Assembly (NCBI GenBank): GCA_025618425.1
Contig: CM046850.1
Span: 26,056,205 to 26,120,204, forward strand
Length of the DNA stretch: 64,000 nt
From: Heliocidaris tuberculata
Lineage: Eukaryota; Echinodermata; Echinoidea; Camarodonta; Echinometridae
Reading direction: 5' to 3'
The notes under the pieces are model-generated. The model was not told where the DNA came from, ran no database searches, and saw nothing but the letters and a program-made list of their open reading frames with translations. A program made the position numbers and the translations under genes. Below, in pieces: positions 48,301 to 63,025 of the stretch (its first letter is position 1; every line of letters starts with the position of its first letter).

Positions 48301-49211
48301 GTTCGTGATCATCTTTTATTTCCTTGATATATTTGTGACTCTCAGGCTGCTACATACCAAGACTTTGGTGAGTTCCACCATGACATGATGTTGGTGAGAG
48401 GTAACTGCCTGCAGTACAACCCTCCAGGACATGCAGCAAGGAAAGACTGTGAGGAAGTCTTTCAGTTCTACACCTCAGAGTACTCAAAGACCTTGGACAG
48501 GTGGCAAAAGGTAGGAACAGTCTTCCATATCCAATTTCAATCCTGAAGGGATTTTTTTTATACCCTCAGTCCCTTATTAAACTAGATTTCATCGTGGGCT
48601 GCAGTTTCTTGCAGTGCTTTTGCAGTTTAAGTCAAGTTCAGAAATTTGATGAAGACTTTTTAATATTGGAGTACTCCAAGAAGTGGGGCAGGTAGCACAA
48701 GGAAGAAGTAGTCTTCCTATTCCAGCTTCAATTCTGTAAAGGTGTTGTTCGCACCCTCTGTCTATTCTGAAGAGTGGACCTCTATTCCCATCCAAAATTT
48801 CATTGTCATAATTTTGTGTTTGGACTAAGCATTACTGTTTTAGTTTCTTAGAATGACTCACTGAATTAGTGTTAGGTTGAGAACTGTTGGACATTGTTAA
48901 GCTTAACATTCTCAATTCCTCCTTGGTGAGATATGAACCTAAATATGTTTAAGCACACTGCACATTGCCTACTGGTGGATAAAGAGCCTTTCTCCACAAG
49001 CATGCAATCATGATAATCTGTAGTTTAGAAGAAGAAAAATTTGTATAATATATTTTCATATAATATATGGTCTCCAAATAAGCATCATTACTGCGTTGCA
49101 TCAACAAGTTCTTGCTTTTGTTCTGTTTTTCAGCAACTACTGTCAATGCCAAAGTCTCCAAAGAGAATACGAACGGATCCACCTGCATTACAACCTCCAA
49201 CACAGCAGTAG
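27890..49211 (+). CDS. EMSY: EMSY-like chromatin regulator with C-terminal bromodomain
   Basis: Coding exons: 27890-28115 (ATG at 27955), 29614-29688, 30139-30314, 31063-31143, 32169-32431, 32861-33002, 34269-34499, 37058-37201, 39970-40140, 40910-41028, 41804-42067, 42621-42801, 43549-43704, 44508-44992, 45167-45383, 45736-45883, 47175-47257, 47520-47599, 48346-48510, 49134-49211. All phases match and total 3420 nt, 1139 codons plus TAG. Known: EMSY carries an N-terminal ENT domain, binds BRCA2 in vertebrates and belongs to a KDM5A/SIN3B-type repressor complex. Seen: ENT domain, EWSIEGRRLVPLMPR block, PNVIVVQ-like block (TNVIVVQK), SSAIKALLE block, acidic region, basic RRKRKAP, bromodomain. 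Odd: human EMSY (about 1320 residues) has no bromodomain to my knowledge. The reading frame is open for 22 codons before the chosen ATG, but the start matches the usual EMSY N-terminus. Confidence 0.92.
28170..28350 (+). mobile_element. tRNA-derived SINE, family 2
   Basis: tRNA-like head TAGTGGGTACATCACTGG with a B-box-like GGTTCAAGTC, then a body with ATTTGCCACTTTCCACCCAG and GGGTACCTGGTAGGAATTTC. The body also appears in inverted orientation at 36770-36975 and 43204-43365. Confidence 0.65.
28670..28795. mobile_element. Short foldback MITE, GTTTCAT family
   Basis: Left GTTTCATAAAACTTGTTATC pairs with the inverse near TTGTTATTGATAAC. It has the shared ATTTGCTCTCAGCCAATCAG core. Confidence 0.6.
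29010..29031. repeat. C homopolymer
   Basis: About 22 consecutive C in EMSY intron 1. Confidence 0.85.
29277..29572. mobile_element. CGCGAAA-type MITE, copy 1
   Basis: Ends ACTGTATACGCCATATATTT and the inverse AAATTTATGGCTTATACTGT. The interior is rich in TTCGCGAATTTCGCG. A related copy is at 49372-49693. Confidence 0.65.
31063..43704 (+). CDS. EMSY: EMSY exons 4-13: low-complexity Ser/Thr/Pro-rich middle
   Basis: Ten exons encode a disordered Ser, Thr, Pro and Gly-rich region typical of EMSY. Conserved islands include MKITFTKVGSGTT, the beta-like VVVTKPGS...TNVIVVQK stretch (exon 40910-41028) and SSAIKALLEIRGQPLPP (exon 43549-43704), which corresponds to the IKALLEL block of vertebrate EMSY. 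Introns hold two DNA-transposon-like elements, SINEs, a foldback MITE and decayed copies of exons 9 and 13. Confidence 0.88.
33030..33245. mobile_element. Foldback element with TTACCATTGATGGTAA motifs
   Basis: Four or more copies of TACCATTGATGGTAA-like palindromes, with GTTGCATCAAACTTACCATT at the left and the inverse near TGGTAAGTTTTATGCAATGG. It lies just after EMSY exon 6. Confidence 0.6.
33341..33548. mobile_element. TTAA-flanked foldback MITE, GGCCACCGCAC family
   Basis: Left TTAA+AGGCCACCGCACACTAC, right inverse GTAGTGTGCGGTGGCC+TTAA. The interior repeats AGGTCGTACGACCT-like palindromes. The same terminal sequence occurs at 61421. Confidence 0.75.
34687..35703. mobile_element. Non-autonomous DNA transposon, CAGGCATGAAAA ends
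   Basis: Perfect 12-bp inverted ends CAGGCATGAAAA and TTTTCATGCCTG, flanked by CTTATC at 34681-34686 and 35704-35709. The interior has CCGCGTATCCGCGG text and no transposase ORF. The 6-bp core duplication could be a decayed 8-bp hAT duplication. It lies in an EMSY intron. Confidence 0.65.
36079..36665. mobile_element. TTAA-flanked foldback MITE, copy C
   Basis: Ends TTAA+AGGAAACCAAAACCC and inverse GGGTTTTGGTTTCCT+TTAA. The two arms are almost perfect inverted repeats over more than 200 bp (TGGGGATCCTCAAATTGGCA against TGCCAATTTGAGGATCCCCA), so this copy is younger than A and B. Confidence 0.8.
36770..36975 (-). mobile_element. SINE family 2, 5'-truncated copy
   Basis: The minus-strand body matches 28260-28350 (TTTGCCACTCTCCACCCAGG, TACCTGGTAGGAATTT). 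It continues to a 3' region with GCGCTTAGAAACATTG and ends in an ATT/AAT repeat. Confidence 0.65.
37435..39308. mobile_element. hAT-type non-autonomous element with 8-bp TSD
   Basis: 8-bp duplication CTTCTAAG at 37427-37434 and 39309-39316. Inverted ends TAGGGGTGGGA and TCCCAGCCCTA (10 of 11 match), each followed by CGGGTA/CCCGG-rich subterminal sequence. The interior of 1874 bp has ATC/CAT microsatellite (38220-38360) and no transposase. It lies in the EMSY intron before exon 9. Confidence 0.8.
39592..39690 (+). pseudogene. Decayed copy 1 of EMSY exon 9
   Basis: TGCAG acceptor then TGTCCCAGTCCTCAGGC, matching the start of exon 39970-40140. In the exon phase it reads VSQSSG then TGA at 39609-39611. 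The homology extends into the upstream intron (GTAAAGAAAAATGG-type text), so intron and exon were copied together. Confidence 0.8.
39796..39880 (+). pseudogene. Decayed copy 2 of EMSY exon 9
   Basis: Acceptor TTGCAG then an exon-like stretch reading VSQSSGLGARNIMTSLGPR before diverging to an in-frame TGA. It is closer to the real exon than copy 1. It starts 204 bp after copy 1 and 174 bp before exon 9. Confidence 0.8.
40228..40680. repeat. ATG-rich minisatellite
   Basis: Imperfect units of about 36-48 bp built from AATAATGATGGTGATGATG, CTGATGATGACGACAATT and variants. Long ORFs on both strands are artefacts of the repeat. Confidence 0.85.
43204..43365 (-). mobile_element. SINE family 2, 5'-truncated copy
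   Basis: Nearly the same text as 36770-36940, including the AAT repeat, GCGCTTAATACAATGTTTC and ATTCCTACCAGATACCC. Confidence 0.65.
43852..43972 (+). pseudogene. Decayed duplicate of EMSY exon 13
   Basis: Copy of the second half of exon 43549-43704, shifted by 252 bp: GGATTGATTAAGATGG against GGATTGATTATGATGG, then SSAIKALLEIRWQPLPPAA-like coding text. It has an in-frame TAA in place of TAT and the donor GTAAGC has become ATAAGC. Confidence 0.85.
44508..45883 (+). CDS. EMSY: EMSY exons 14-16: acidic region and basic nuclear-localisation-like motif
   Basis: Exon 44508-44992 contains LSSVVDQFEQFLESED and acidic stretches (DQKEEEEEAAKIDPFEFVEE). Exon 45167-45383 has a second acidic block (MREDEDDEEEGDEEKRG). 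Exon 45736-45883 has VSRRKRKAPTPIDEE, a plausible nuclear-localisation signal, and ends SWARAAW in phase 2, feeding the bromodomain exons. No known domain recognised in this part. Confidence 0.85.
46951..47090 (+). repeat. First unit of a 140-bp tandem duplication containing EMSY exon 17
   Basis: Positions 46951-47090 and 47091-47230 appear identical. The unit covers the branch region, the acceptor (CATAG) and the first 56 nt of the exon. In unit 1 the exon runs into copied intron sequence and an in-frame TAG, so only unit 2 leads to the proper donor at 47258. Confidence 0.92.
47175..49211 (+). CDS. EMSY: EMSY exons 17-20: bromodomain and C-terminus
   Basis: Exon 47175-47257 gives helix Z (LLQRVMRFRGANRPKGG) and ASWFTRP. 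Exon 47520-47599 gives the ZA loop VDPSEAPGYHKVIKKPMDFG and TIKRNLE. Exon 48346-48510 gives helices B and C with FHHDMMLVRGNCLQYNPPG; the Asn of QYNPPG is the expected acetyl-lysine anchor and the PMD motif is intact. Exon 49134-49211 adds the tail SPKRIRTDPPALQPP and TAG at 49209-49211. Known: bromodomains bind acetylated lysine, mostly on histones. By eye it resembles BAZ2/BRD8-type bromodomains. Phases 2, 1, 0 and 0 join cleanly to the EMSY exons. Confidence 0.92.
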
Positions 49212-49371
49212 TTTCGTGCGTTGTGTGTGCTTTCTGTCATCATCATAAAATCAGATTTAATGCCTCTTCCCCAATTATGTAATGATGAACTTAAACTTAA
49301 TGCTGTGAGAATTAAGTGTACAGTCCACTCCCATTCAGGAAATGCTCAGGATCAAGCCAATTACCTTGTTA

Positions 49372-49693
49372 TACTGTATAAGCTAATATTTTCGCGTACA
49401 GAATGAGAGACTCCAAGACATATTCGCGCGTTGTTGCTTTCGCGAATGGCCAACCCAGGCCCAGGCCTGCGATCTGTCTATCTAGTGATAAACAATACAC
49501 ATCGGCACCGCAACTCTAGTCAGTCACACAGCGCTGCATGTGAACTGTACTTCACACTGCTACTATACCAGTAAATCATATACACTCATGTTAATGTGGC
49601 ACTATATTCGCTTGGTGTTAAATTCGCGATCGACAGGTAACTCACGAAATTCGCGAAAATAAAACCCTCGCGAAAATTTCAGCTTATACAGTA
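49372..49693. mobile_element. CGCGAAA-type MITE, copy 2
   Basis: Ends TACTGTATAAGCTAATATTT and inverse AAATTTCAGCTTATACAGTA. The interior has AACTCACGAAATTCGCGAAA and other CpG-rich words. Confidence 0.7.
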
Positions 49694-50957
49694 ATGAAAT
49701 CTCGTTATACATAACATATACATGTACTAGTAAGTTTGCACTTGTTGGAAATTGGGACTGGGAAAATTGCCTCGTTATAATGAAATCTTGTATCCATGCT
49801 CGTTATAACAGAGTGGACTGTATTAGAGGTTGGATTGTTGGTTGAATACATTTATTGTTGCTGTCAGCAAGGCTTTTGAAGAGTAGGTACTGGAGGATGG
49901 GTATTCTTAAAATTTGAATTCATCTATGTTCAAATAACAATACACATTTAGGTGTTCCACAGGTGTCTGTCATGGGTCCTATACTATTCTTTTCTACATC
50001 AGTGAAATTCAGTGTGCAAGTTGTTGATATAGTTATCCTACTTTCCTGACTCCTTAGCGTTGATGGACAATGTATTTATTTTTTCTTCTTCTTCATAATA
50101 GGCATTGGACATTATTATAATTTTTTGAAAAGTAAAAAACAATATTTTGGTTAATTTTCAGGTAATTTCTTTGAAAAAGTGGAAAGGGTTTTGGTTTTGA
50201 AATAGGAGGTAACTGTTTTGCCTGGGAACTTTAACTTTTGTGAGGAAGCCCAGTATCTGTTTTCTTTTCATGATACTATGATATTTATAGCACAGTGGAT
50301 TAGTAAAGACATGAAGATGAAATTAATGATATCTTATAAATAGAATTTTCAACCTGAATTGTTCATTAATGAATAGACAGAAATACTTTTTTTTTTTTTT
50401 GCATATGTTAAAATTCTGCCTCAAGAAGGGAAAAGAATTGGACTTCCTGCGAAGACATGTCGTTGTTTTGGCAACTTTTTAGATCAGTCTAGATTTGTGA
50501 AAGGTCCATGCTGCGAAAGAGATTAAATTTCAAATTTGCCACACTGATTTTTTTGTGTGAAAATTTCTGTTTTTACACTACAAGAAACTCACCATAAGAA
50601 GTACCTTGGGACCATGAAGATTACCTTGTTGTGATATATCAGGAATCTCCTTATACATGTATCAGGATTTTTAAAAAAGAAGATAAAGACCTGGGACGAG
50701 CAAATTACCTTGTTATATCTGGAATCTCATTATATTGGAGCTCTCTATAGTGAGTTTACACTGTATCTAAAAGTTCTTGAGGTACATGTATGTTTCATAC
50801 TTAATCCACTTTGTTGACTGGCACCTATTCATTCCTGTTACTACCACAATTCCTAAAATGTAAGTAACCTTGATACATGATGCTTGCATATCTGTATGTG
50901 TTAATGATTATGGTTATTACATTGATTTAAAAACATGTAGCAAGCTTATTTCATTAA

Positions 50958-51338
50958 AGATAAAATTGAGTTCTGGTCATGAGATTGAATTGTGAAAGAA
51001 ACTGTGTCAAAGCAATTGGGAAATGTTGATTATATAGCAAATGAGAACTGGTGTATGCTGTAAGGTTTTGGAATCACCAAAATTGTAAGAAATTGACTCA
51101 ATCCTGCTGAGAGTCACGTGCACTGCACACAGAAATGTGTATATGGGACTACACACAAATGTTTGGCCCAAACATTTCAGCTGTTTCTTGTCATATTCTG
51201 AATTTGAGGGCATCTGGAGAGCAATCCTTTTCAGGGGACATATCTGTTATGATAATCTTACAAACAAACATAATAAGAATGAGAAAGCTCGCAAATTGTT
51301 TTTTACCTTTCCCAGAACTCAAGCTTCCCTTTAAATGC
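50958..51338. repeat. Direct repeat unit 1
   Basis: Diverged direct copy of 51902-52289. Shared phrases include GAGTTCTGGTCAT, AACATTTCAGCT, GAATGAGAAAGCTC and CCTTTCCCAGAACTCAA. No protein recognised. Confidence 0.7.
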
Positions 51339-51578
51339 TAAAAGTTTGATTGTTCAATGCCCACTGTTCATTGACTTTGTACATATTTGCAGATAATGTA
51401 CATGTAGAAGTGATGTTGTATTTTTGGATAATGAGATCATTATTACATGCATTAAGGTAGTTGTTAACAATGTCATGTTCACTTGTAAATATGTATCATC
51501 TTACTGTAAATATAGTGTATAAATAAATGTTTACAATCATGGTTGAAACCAAAGTTTTATCTCATGTACCGTTCCTTA

Positions 51579-51901
51579 TTAACTCATTGGGTGATTTCAA
51601 GTTCGGTGTTGGTGTTGGTGTTGGTGTTGAGAGTGTGAACTGGGCTGCTGATTCTAGCCCCAACACCAAATTCGGGTTTATAAAAATACTACCAATCACA
51701 TTATTGATAGCTCAACACCTAGTGAAGTCAATCCCAGCACCAGCTTCATTTCAGGTTCGGTGTTGTGGCTGGTGCTAGTTTTGCCCCAACACCAACACCA
51801 GCTGTCAACACCAAACTTGAATTCACCCATTGTGTACGGGAGCTGGATGGTGCCTGTATTAAACCTATGGTAATAAGAAAATTCAGTAGTCAACGGGTTA
51901 A
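51579..51901. mobile_element. TTAACCC repeat interrupted by a foldback element
   Basis: Outer repeat TTAACTCATTG...CAACGGGTTAA. At the CATTG motif it is split by a 239-bp foldback (51589-51827) with ends GGTGATTTCAAGTTCGGTG and CCAAACTTGAATTCACC. CATTG is duplicated at both sides (51584-51588, 51828-51832). Confidence 0.65.
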
Positions 51902-52289
51902 AGATAAAGTAGAGTTCTGGTCATACAACTACATTGTGAAAGAAACTATCTCAAAGTAACTGGGAAAGGTTGACCATGTCTACATAAGAACTGTTTTATA
52001 CTGTTGTATTGGAATCATCAAAATTAAGAAATTGACCAATTCTCACAGAAAAACACATGTACTGCACACAGAAATGGGTATATGGGACTACACGCACAAA
52101 TAGCATGAATGTTCGGCCCAAACATTTCAGCTATTTCTAGTCATATTTCAAATGTAAGAGCATTTGAAGAGCAATCATTTTCAGGGGATGTTTCTACTAT
52201 GATGTTCTTCCAAAGTGACATAAAAGGAATGAGAAAGCTCACAAATTATTTTTCACCTTTCCCAGAACTCAATCTTCCCTTTAATCCCT
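51902..52289. repeat. Direct repeat unit 2
   Basis: Partner of 50958-51338 at roughly 80 percent identity by eye. The pair is separated by the nested element at 51579-51901. Confidence 0.7.
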
Positions 52290-52689
52290 ATGGATCCACC
52301 ACCTTTACATATATCACAAGGAAAATTTGGTGAGACCAGTTTTTGATCATGGTGTCTTTTTTATTCTTTTAAAAAAAATGATATATACATTTTTTCATGA
52401 TTTCTAACTTCGCCAGTGTTGAATCCTTTATGAATTTAAGGAAGAATGACTGAATTTTCTTTGACAAAAGAATTACAACTGAAGCGTTGCATCAAATGAA
52501 ATCCCAGTTTACTTGAAATAGCTAGTAATTTCATTAGACCAAATCAATTATATGTGCTTGGTTTTTTTTCTGTCTCTAGACAGCTTCCTGCTTATACGTT
52601 AATACATGAAAAAAAGAAACTTTATTGGTGAACTCATTTGACCCATTGACCCTAAGAATAATTTTCATAAATCACATTGCTATCTTATT

Positions 52690-53800
52690 AGCTGATGGTG
52701 GGTGAGGGGGGGGGGCACTTCCGGCATGTCCCCCCCCTTTTAAAGAAAAGTGTTCATTGTGCCCCCCCCCCCACCTCCTCCTTTTAAAACTGATAACCTT
52801 CCCCCCCCCCTTATTCTTTTTTGCTTGTCAGAGATTTTGGAAAGACAGAGACCCCAAAGTGTGCAATAATTTTTTATTTTTTGCTAGACGGACCCCAACA
52901 ATCTGATTTTCATTTTTCTGTCACCTTCTCTTTTTATTTGTTACTTTATCTGCTTGGCGATCTGTGTTTGCCCTCTCCTTCCAGTCACAGTTTTTTCAAC
53001 CTCCTGCTCTTACTCGTATTCCAGTTTTCCTTTTTGTTCGCTCCTTTCTTTTGTACTCTCACTCTCTCTCTCACCCCCCCCCCCCCCATCTACATGGATA
53101 TACTTCTGCCCTCTTTCTATCGACATCTGCATGTATTGCATCCCTATCAACACATATCTCTCCTTTTCTGTATATTCCCCTCTCTCTGTCTCCCCCTCTA
53201 TCTCTATACATTTGTATGTAGGCATACATCTTTCTATCAACATCTACCAATATTGCATCTCTGTCAACATATCTCTCTCATTTTCTTTTTACCCCCCCCC
53301 CCTCTCTCTCCCTCTGTGTGCGTGTGTGTGCATGTGTGTGTGTGTCTTCCCCTATCTATCTCTATATATTTGTATGTAGGCATACATCTCTTTCTATCGA
53401 CATCTACATGTATCTCTATCAACACATCTTTCATTTTTTGTATACCCCCCCCTCTCTCTCTCTCTCTCTCTGTCTCCCCTCTCCCTCTTTTTACCTTCCT
53501 CAACCTTACATTACTCTGTAACCATCACATTCCCTTTCTCTCTCTCCCTAGCTTTCTCTTTTCCCATTTCCCTCTCTTCAATGGACTCACTTTCCGTCTT
53601 TCCATCTACCTTTTTTCTTCCAGATTTTTCTGATTTCCTTTTTCAATTTATTTAATTTATCTATTTATTTTCAGCAAATTTGGTAACATCCCCATAAGTC
53701 ATTCGCCTTGCCATCTACTTTTTTCTTCCAAATTTTTCTGATTTCCTTTTCAACTTATTTAATTTATCTATTTATTTTCAGCAAATAAGTCATTCGCCAA
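52690..53800. repeat. CT-rich low-complexity region
   Basis: C runs, (CT)n, (TG)n and diverged TCTATCTCTATA repeats, with two near-identical stretches (CATACATCTCTTTCTATCGA and CATACATCTTTCTATCAACA). The 270-codon ORF here is composition-driven and has no protein features. Confidence 0.7.
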
Positions 53801-53864
53801 TATAATACAAGTCATGGTTAAGGTTTAGGCTTAGGGATGCCCTAACCGTAACTCCTTCCATGTT

Positions 53865-55505
53865 AGCCACTAATACTAGGTGTTTAAAAAAAAAAAAAAA
53901 AAAAAAAACATTTGACACTTTTGATCATAAATTAATAACTGATGGTCTGAATATTTAATTGGATTTTTACTTTCTTTTTAAATCAAGGCTACAAAATATG
54001 TGTGTATCATTAATTCATTCAGAACACAACAATTGGCACTGTGCATTGCAGCTGAAATTCCAGAACCCAGAGGCATGAATCAGTAATGACATGGGACAGC
54101 ATAAGGTTGATAGAAGTGACAGGTGTAATACACAATGCTATTGTTATGTTATGTAATAAATTACTGATACACACAGATTCTGTGGTCTTGAGTTTTTCAA
54201 AAAGTGAAAATCAAATCAATTGATCTGAGCATATTTTGAGAAAAGTATTCAAAGAAATGTAATAAAACTCCCTATAAATTTTACTTCATTCAGTTTTACA
54301 ATGTGAAAACGTCAGTGTGATACGAGTTATAATTTTTTGAGTTATTAACGATCAAAAGTGTCGATTCTTTTTTTTTAACACCTAGTACTAGTTGTTACAA
54401 AAAACATTTCCCACTTTTGATCCTTAATAGTTCGAAAACTATATATCAGATAACTCTGTCATTGATATGAGTAATAGCTGAATAGTGTACAATTTAGTTG
54501 GAGGTGATTTGAATATGAAAGCATAAATAAGTTTCGTTAAATCCATGATTAATTTTAAAGTTAGGTTCCAGATTTTGGTCAAATTTTAACCCTCTGTACA
54601 AAACTTGAACTTTATGATGTGTATGTGAGTGTGTGTGCTTACAATGACCCTGAACAGTGGACATGAATACCACCTTTTCAGAGCTCTGCTGACCAGGCTT
54701 CTGGTCTCTTGCTCCAAGGCACATGAATGCTTCATTAATAATTCATGATGGATTGCCCTGGGCACTGCTAGACTGAATTCATGGTAAAGGGTAAAATGCA
54801 TGCACATGCAAAAAAGTAAGCAAATATTTCCATGTGCTTGCATACACTACATTTCATCATCATCCTCATCATCATTGTTATCATTATCATCATAATCGTT
54901 ATCATCATCATAATCATCACTATCATTGTCATCATCATTATCATCACTATCATTGTCATCATCATTATCATCATCACTATCATCTTCGTCGTCATCATTA
55001 TCATCATCATCATCAAGGACAACATCAATATTCCTATCCTTTGAATGACTTAAATCACTTCGCATTACTTTGATTGCTTCAAAATCCATTAAAATGACAT
55101 CTCAGTTAAATGACTTTACACAGTTAATGCTAGAGGATGAATAAAGACTAGCTGTGATAGTGGAATTCCTCATGAATAAATAATAAAGCATTCAAACCCT
55201 GGCCATTGTCCAGGACCATCGTCTGGGTGTTAACCACACACTCCCATACACACCAATTGACCCCTGTGCAAAGTTAAAGTTTTGTACAGAGGGTTTAAAA
55301 TAGAGCAAAATCTGAACCCTAACTTAAAAATTAATCTTGAATTTAATGAAACTGATTTATGCTTTCATTTTTAAATTACCTCCAACAAAATTATACACTA
55401 TTCAGCTATTGCTCATATCAATGTCAGTGTTATCTGATATGTAGTTTTTGAACTATTAAGGATCAAAAGTGGAAAATGTTTTTTGTAACACCTAGTAGTA
55501 TCAAA
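53865..55505. repeat. Large composite inverted repeat
   Basis: 54380-54610 and 55275-55500 are inverted copies (TTTTGATCCTTAATAG against CTATTAAGGATCAAAA; TTAACCCTCTGTACAAAACT against AGTTTTGTACAGAGGGTTTA). A further partial copy with ACACTTTTGATCATAAATTA lies at 53870-53945. The spacer holds an ATC microsatellite (54855-55015). Confidence 0.7.
54855..55015. repeat. (ATC)n microsatellite
   Basis: Imperfect CATCAT/TATCAT repeats inside the composite inverted repeat; ORFs over it are artefacts. Confidence 0.85.
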
Positions 55506-56641
55506 ATAATGGTGAATTGGAGCAATGCGGGGTCATCAGCCATTTTAAATATTTGTTTGATGTTTCACTGCAAGACACCTATTATACTTGGTTCCACACA
55601 AACAAAGACATACTAATAAGAATCAGATAGGGTTTCATAGATATTTTATTCGTTCAATAATTTGACATTCTCATGGCATTTCTATGAAGCATCTTCAAAA
55701 TACCAACAATTCGTCGGGTATGGCAATCCAAGCTGATGAAGTTGTATTTTCTAAGATTCCTTACTTTAATAATAGGTGAATGTAACATTCTCTTATTATC
55801 ATTATGTTGTTCATGTACTTTAGTTTAAGATAATGTTAATTCCTTACTTTTTGTTTCTACATTATTATTTTGATATGTATGCAATGATTTTTAATACTTA
55901 AGTGTAAATGATTTGTTTATAGAGCGCAGTGGGCGTCATACGTGACGAATATTGGCACTATGCTATCGATATTATTATTATCAAGATATTAGAATCCGTT
56001 ACCACTGTGCTGGAGCAAATGTTGTCTATTACATGGACATGTAAGTTGGCATCCAATTCAGACACTTCTAAACTAACCGAAAGTAGACAAGGACAATTAT
56101 GAAAACTAAATTAGACGCATTTTTCTCTCCCCCCCCCCCCCCTCCCGATGTTTATGCTTCATGGATGGTCTACATTAAGGAGGTGACCGGCCAGCGTAGT
56201 GACCTGCAAATCAAAGGATAAAACACGACGTTTTACAAATTTCACAAAGTCATGCATTATATAATATCAAGAAAAATAATACGTCACTAATTAAGATAAT
56301 AATTCAGTCAATAAATATATGTTTACTACAATAATTGATATAGTTTTGGGGGAAAAAAGTTCGGCAGATGTTAAGCACAATAACTAGAATTATAATCAAG
56401 TGAGCAAAATTTTATCACATTTCATACGAATTTAAAAAGGAAATTTGTCAGTGGAGGACAAGACTTTACATAAACTTGGAAGATTTAGGGGGAAATTAAT
56501 TTGAGTGAATTAGACCGATTGATGGTGTGTTTAATTCATCACCTTGTAAAATTTGCTTCTTCTAACTCAACACCATGGCCTGGCGAAGAGGCAGACATCA
56601 AAAACATTAATGAGTAAATGTACACACACGTACATACATAA

Positions 56642-56694
<53 letters not shown>

Positions 56695-56791
56695 GTATGT
56701 ATGTAGACCTAGAGTAATGTATGAACTTGAAGATTGATAGGCCCTACCAAGAACGAGAGAAGCTAGAAAACAAACTGGGAATTCTACCCAC
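55506..56791. other. Gap between the composite repeat and the protease gene
   Basis: AT-rich sequence and a (TA)n tract at 56645-56692. The left-most part may be 3' UTR of the minus-strand protease; a candidate minus-strand AATAAA (TTTATT on +) is at 55645-55650, far from the stop. Confidence 0.4.
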
Positions 56792-62555
<5,764 letters not shown>

Positions 62556-62836
62556 CTAATTTAAGGGGCTGGTCATTCCCTGTAAATTATCATTATGGGT
62601 TAAACCATGCCCTCTTTAAATTGGCCCCCATCTGGTATATGAGATAAATGAGGGTTTTAAAGCTGACATTTCAAGTTCTAGTCCCATCATGCCCTTCGGT
62701 CGAACTGTTTTTTTTTGGGGGGGGGGGGTTGTTGTTGTTGTTGTTGATTTCTTGTTTGTTTGTTGTTTGTTTGGGTTTTTTTCACTTTGACATGCATTCA
62801 GCAGGCACGTTTGCTAAAAAGTATACACTCTAAAAA

Positions 62837-63025
62837 ATCCCGGGTTAGATTTGACCAGGAAATCAGTCCGTTGGGGCCACACTCCGTTCCGGGTCAAATA
62901 TGACCCGGAATAAGGTCCGATGTGACCACTTCTGGGTCAGATCTGGTCCTTATTCCGGGCCATTTTTGACCCGGAACGGAGTGTGGCCCCAACGGACTGA
63001 TTTCCGGGTCAATCTGACCCGGGAT
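62837..63025. mobile_element. Foldback element with ATCCCGGGTCA ends
   Basis: Left ATCCCGGGTTAGATTTGACC is matched inverted by GGGTCAATCTGACCCGGGAT. Most of the 189 bp pairs (GTTGGGGCCACACTCCGTTC against GAACGGAGTGTGGCCCCAAC). Confidence 0.8.

Larger units (their letters stand above)
49212..51540 (+). other. Probable EMSY 3' UTR and downstream sequence
   Basis: Non-coding after the TAG. It contains a CGCGAAA-type MITE. The best AATAAA is at 51522-51527 (GTATAAATAAATG), which would make a 2.3-kb 3' UTR; the real cleavage site is not known. Confidence 0.4.

Noticed and set aside
52821..53633. 270-codon ORF rich in Leu, Ser and Pro
   Set aside because: Produced by CT-rich low-complexity sequence; no conserved motif.
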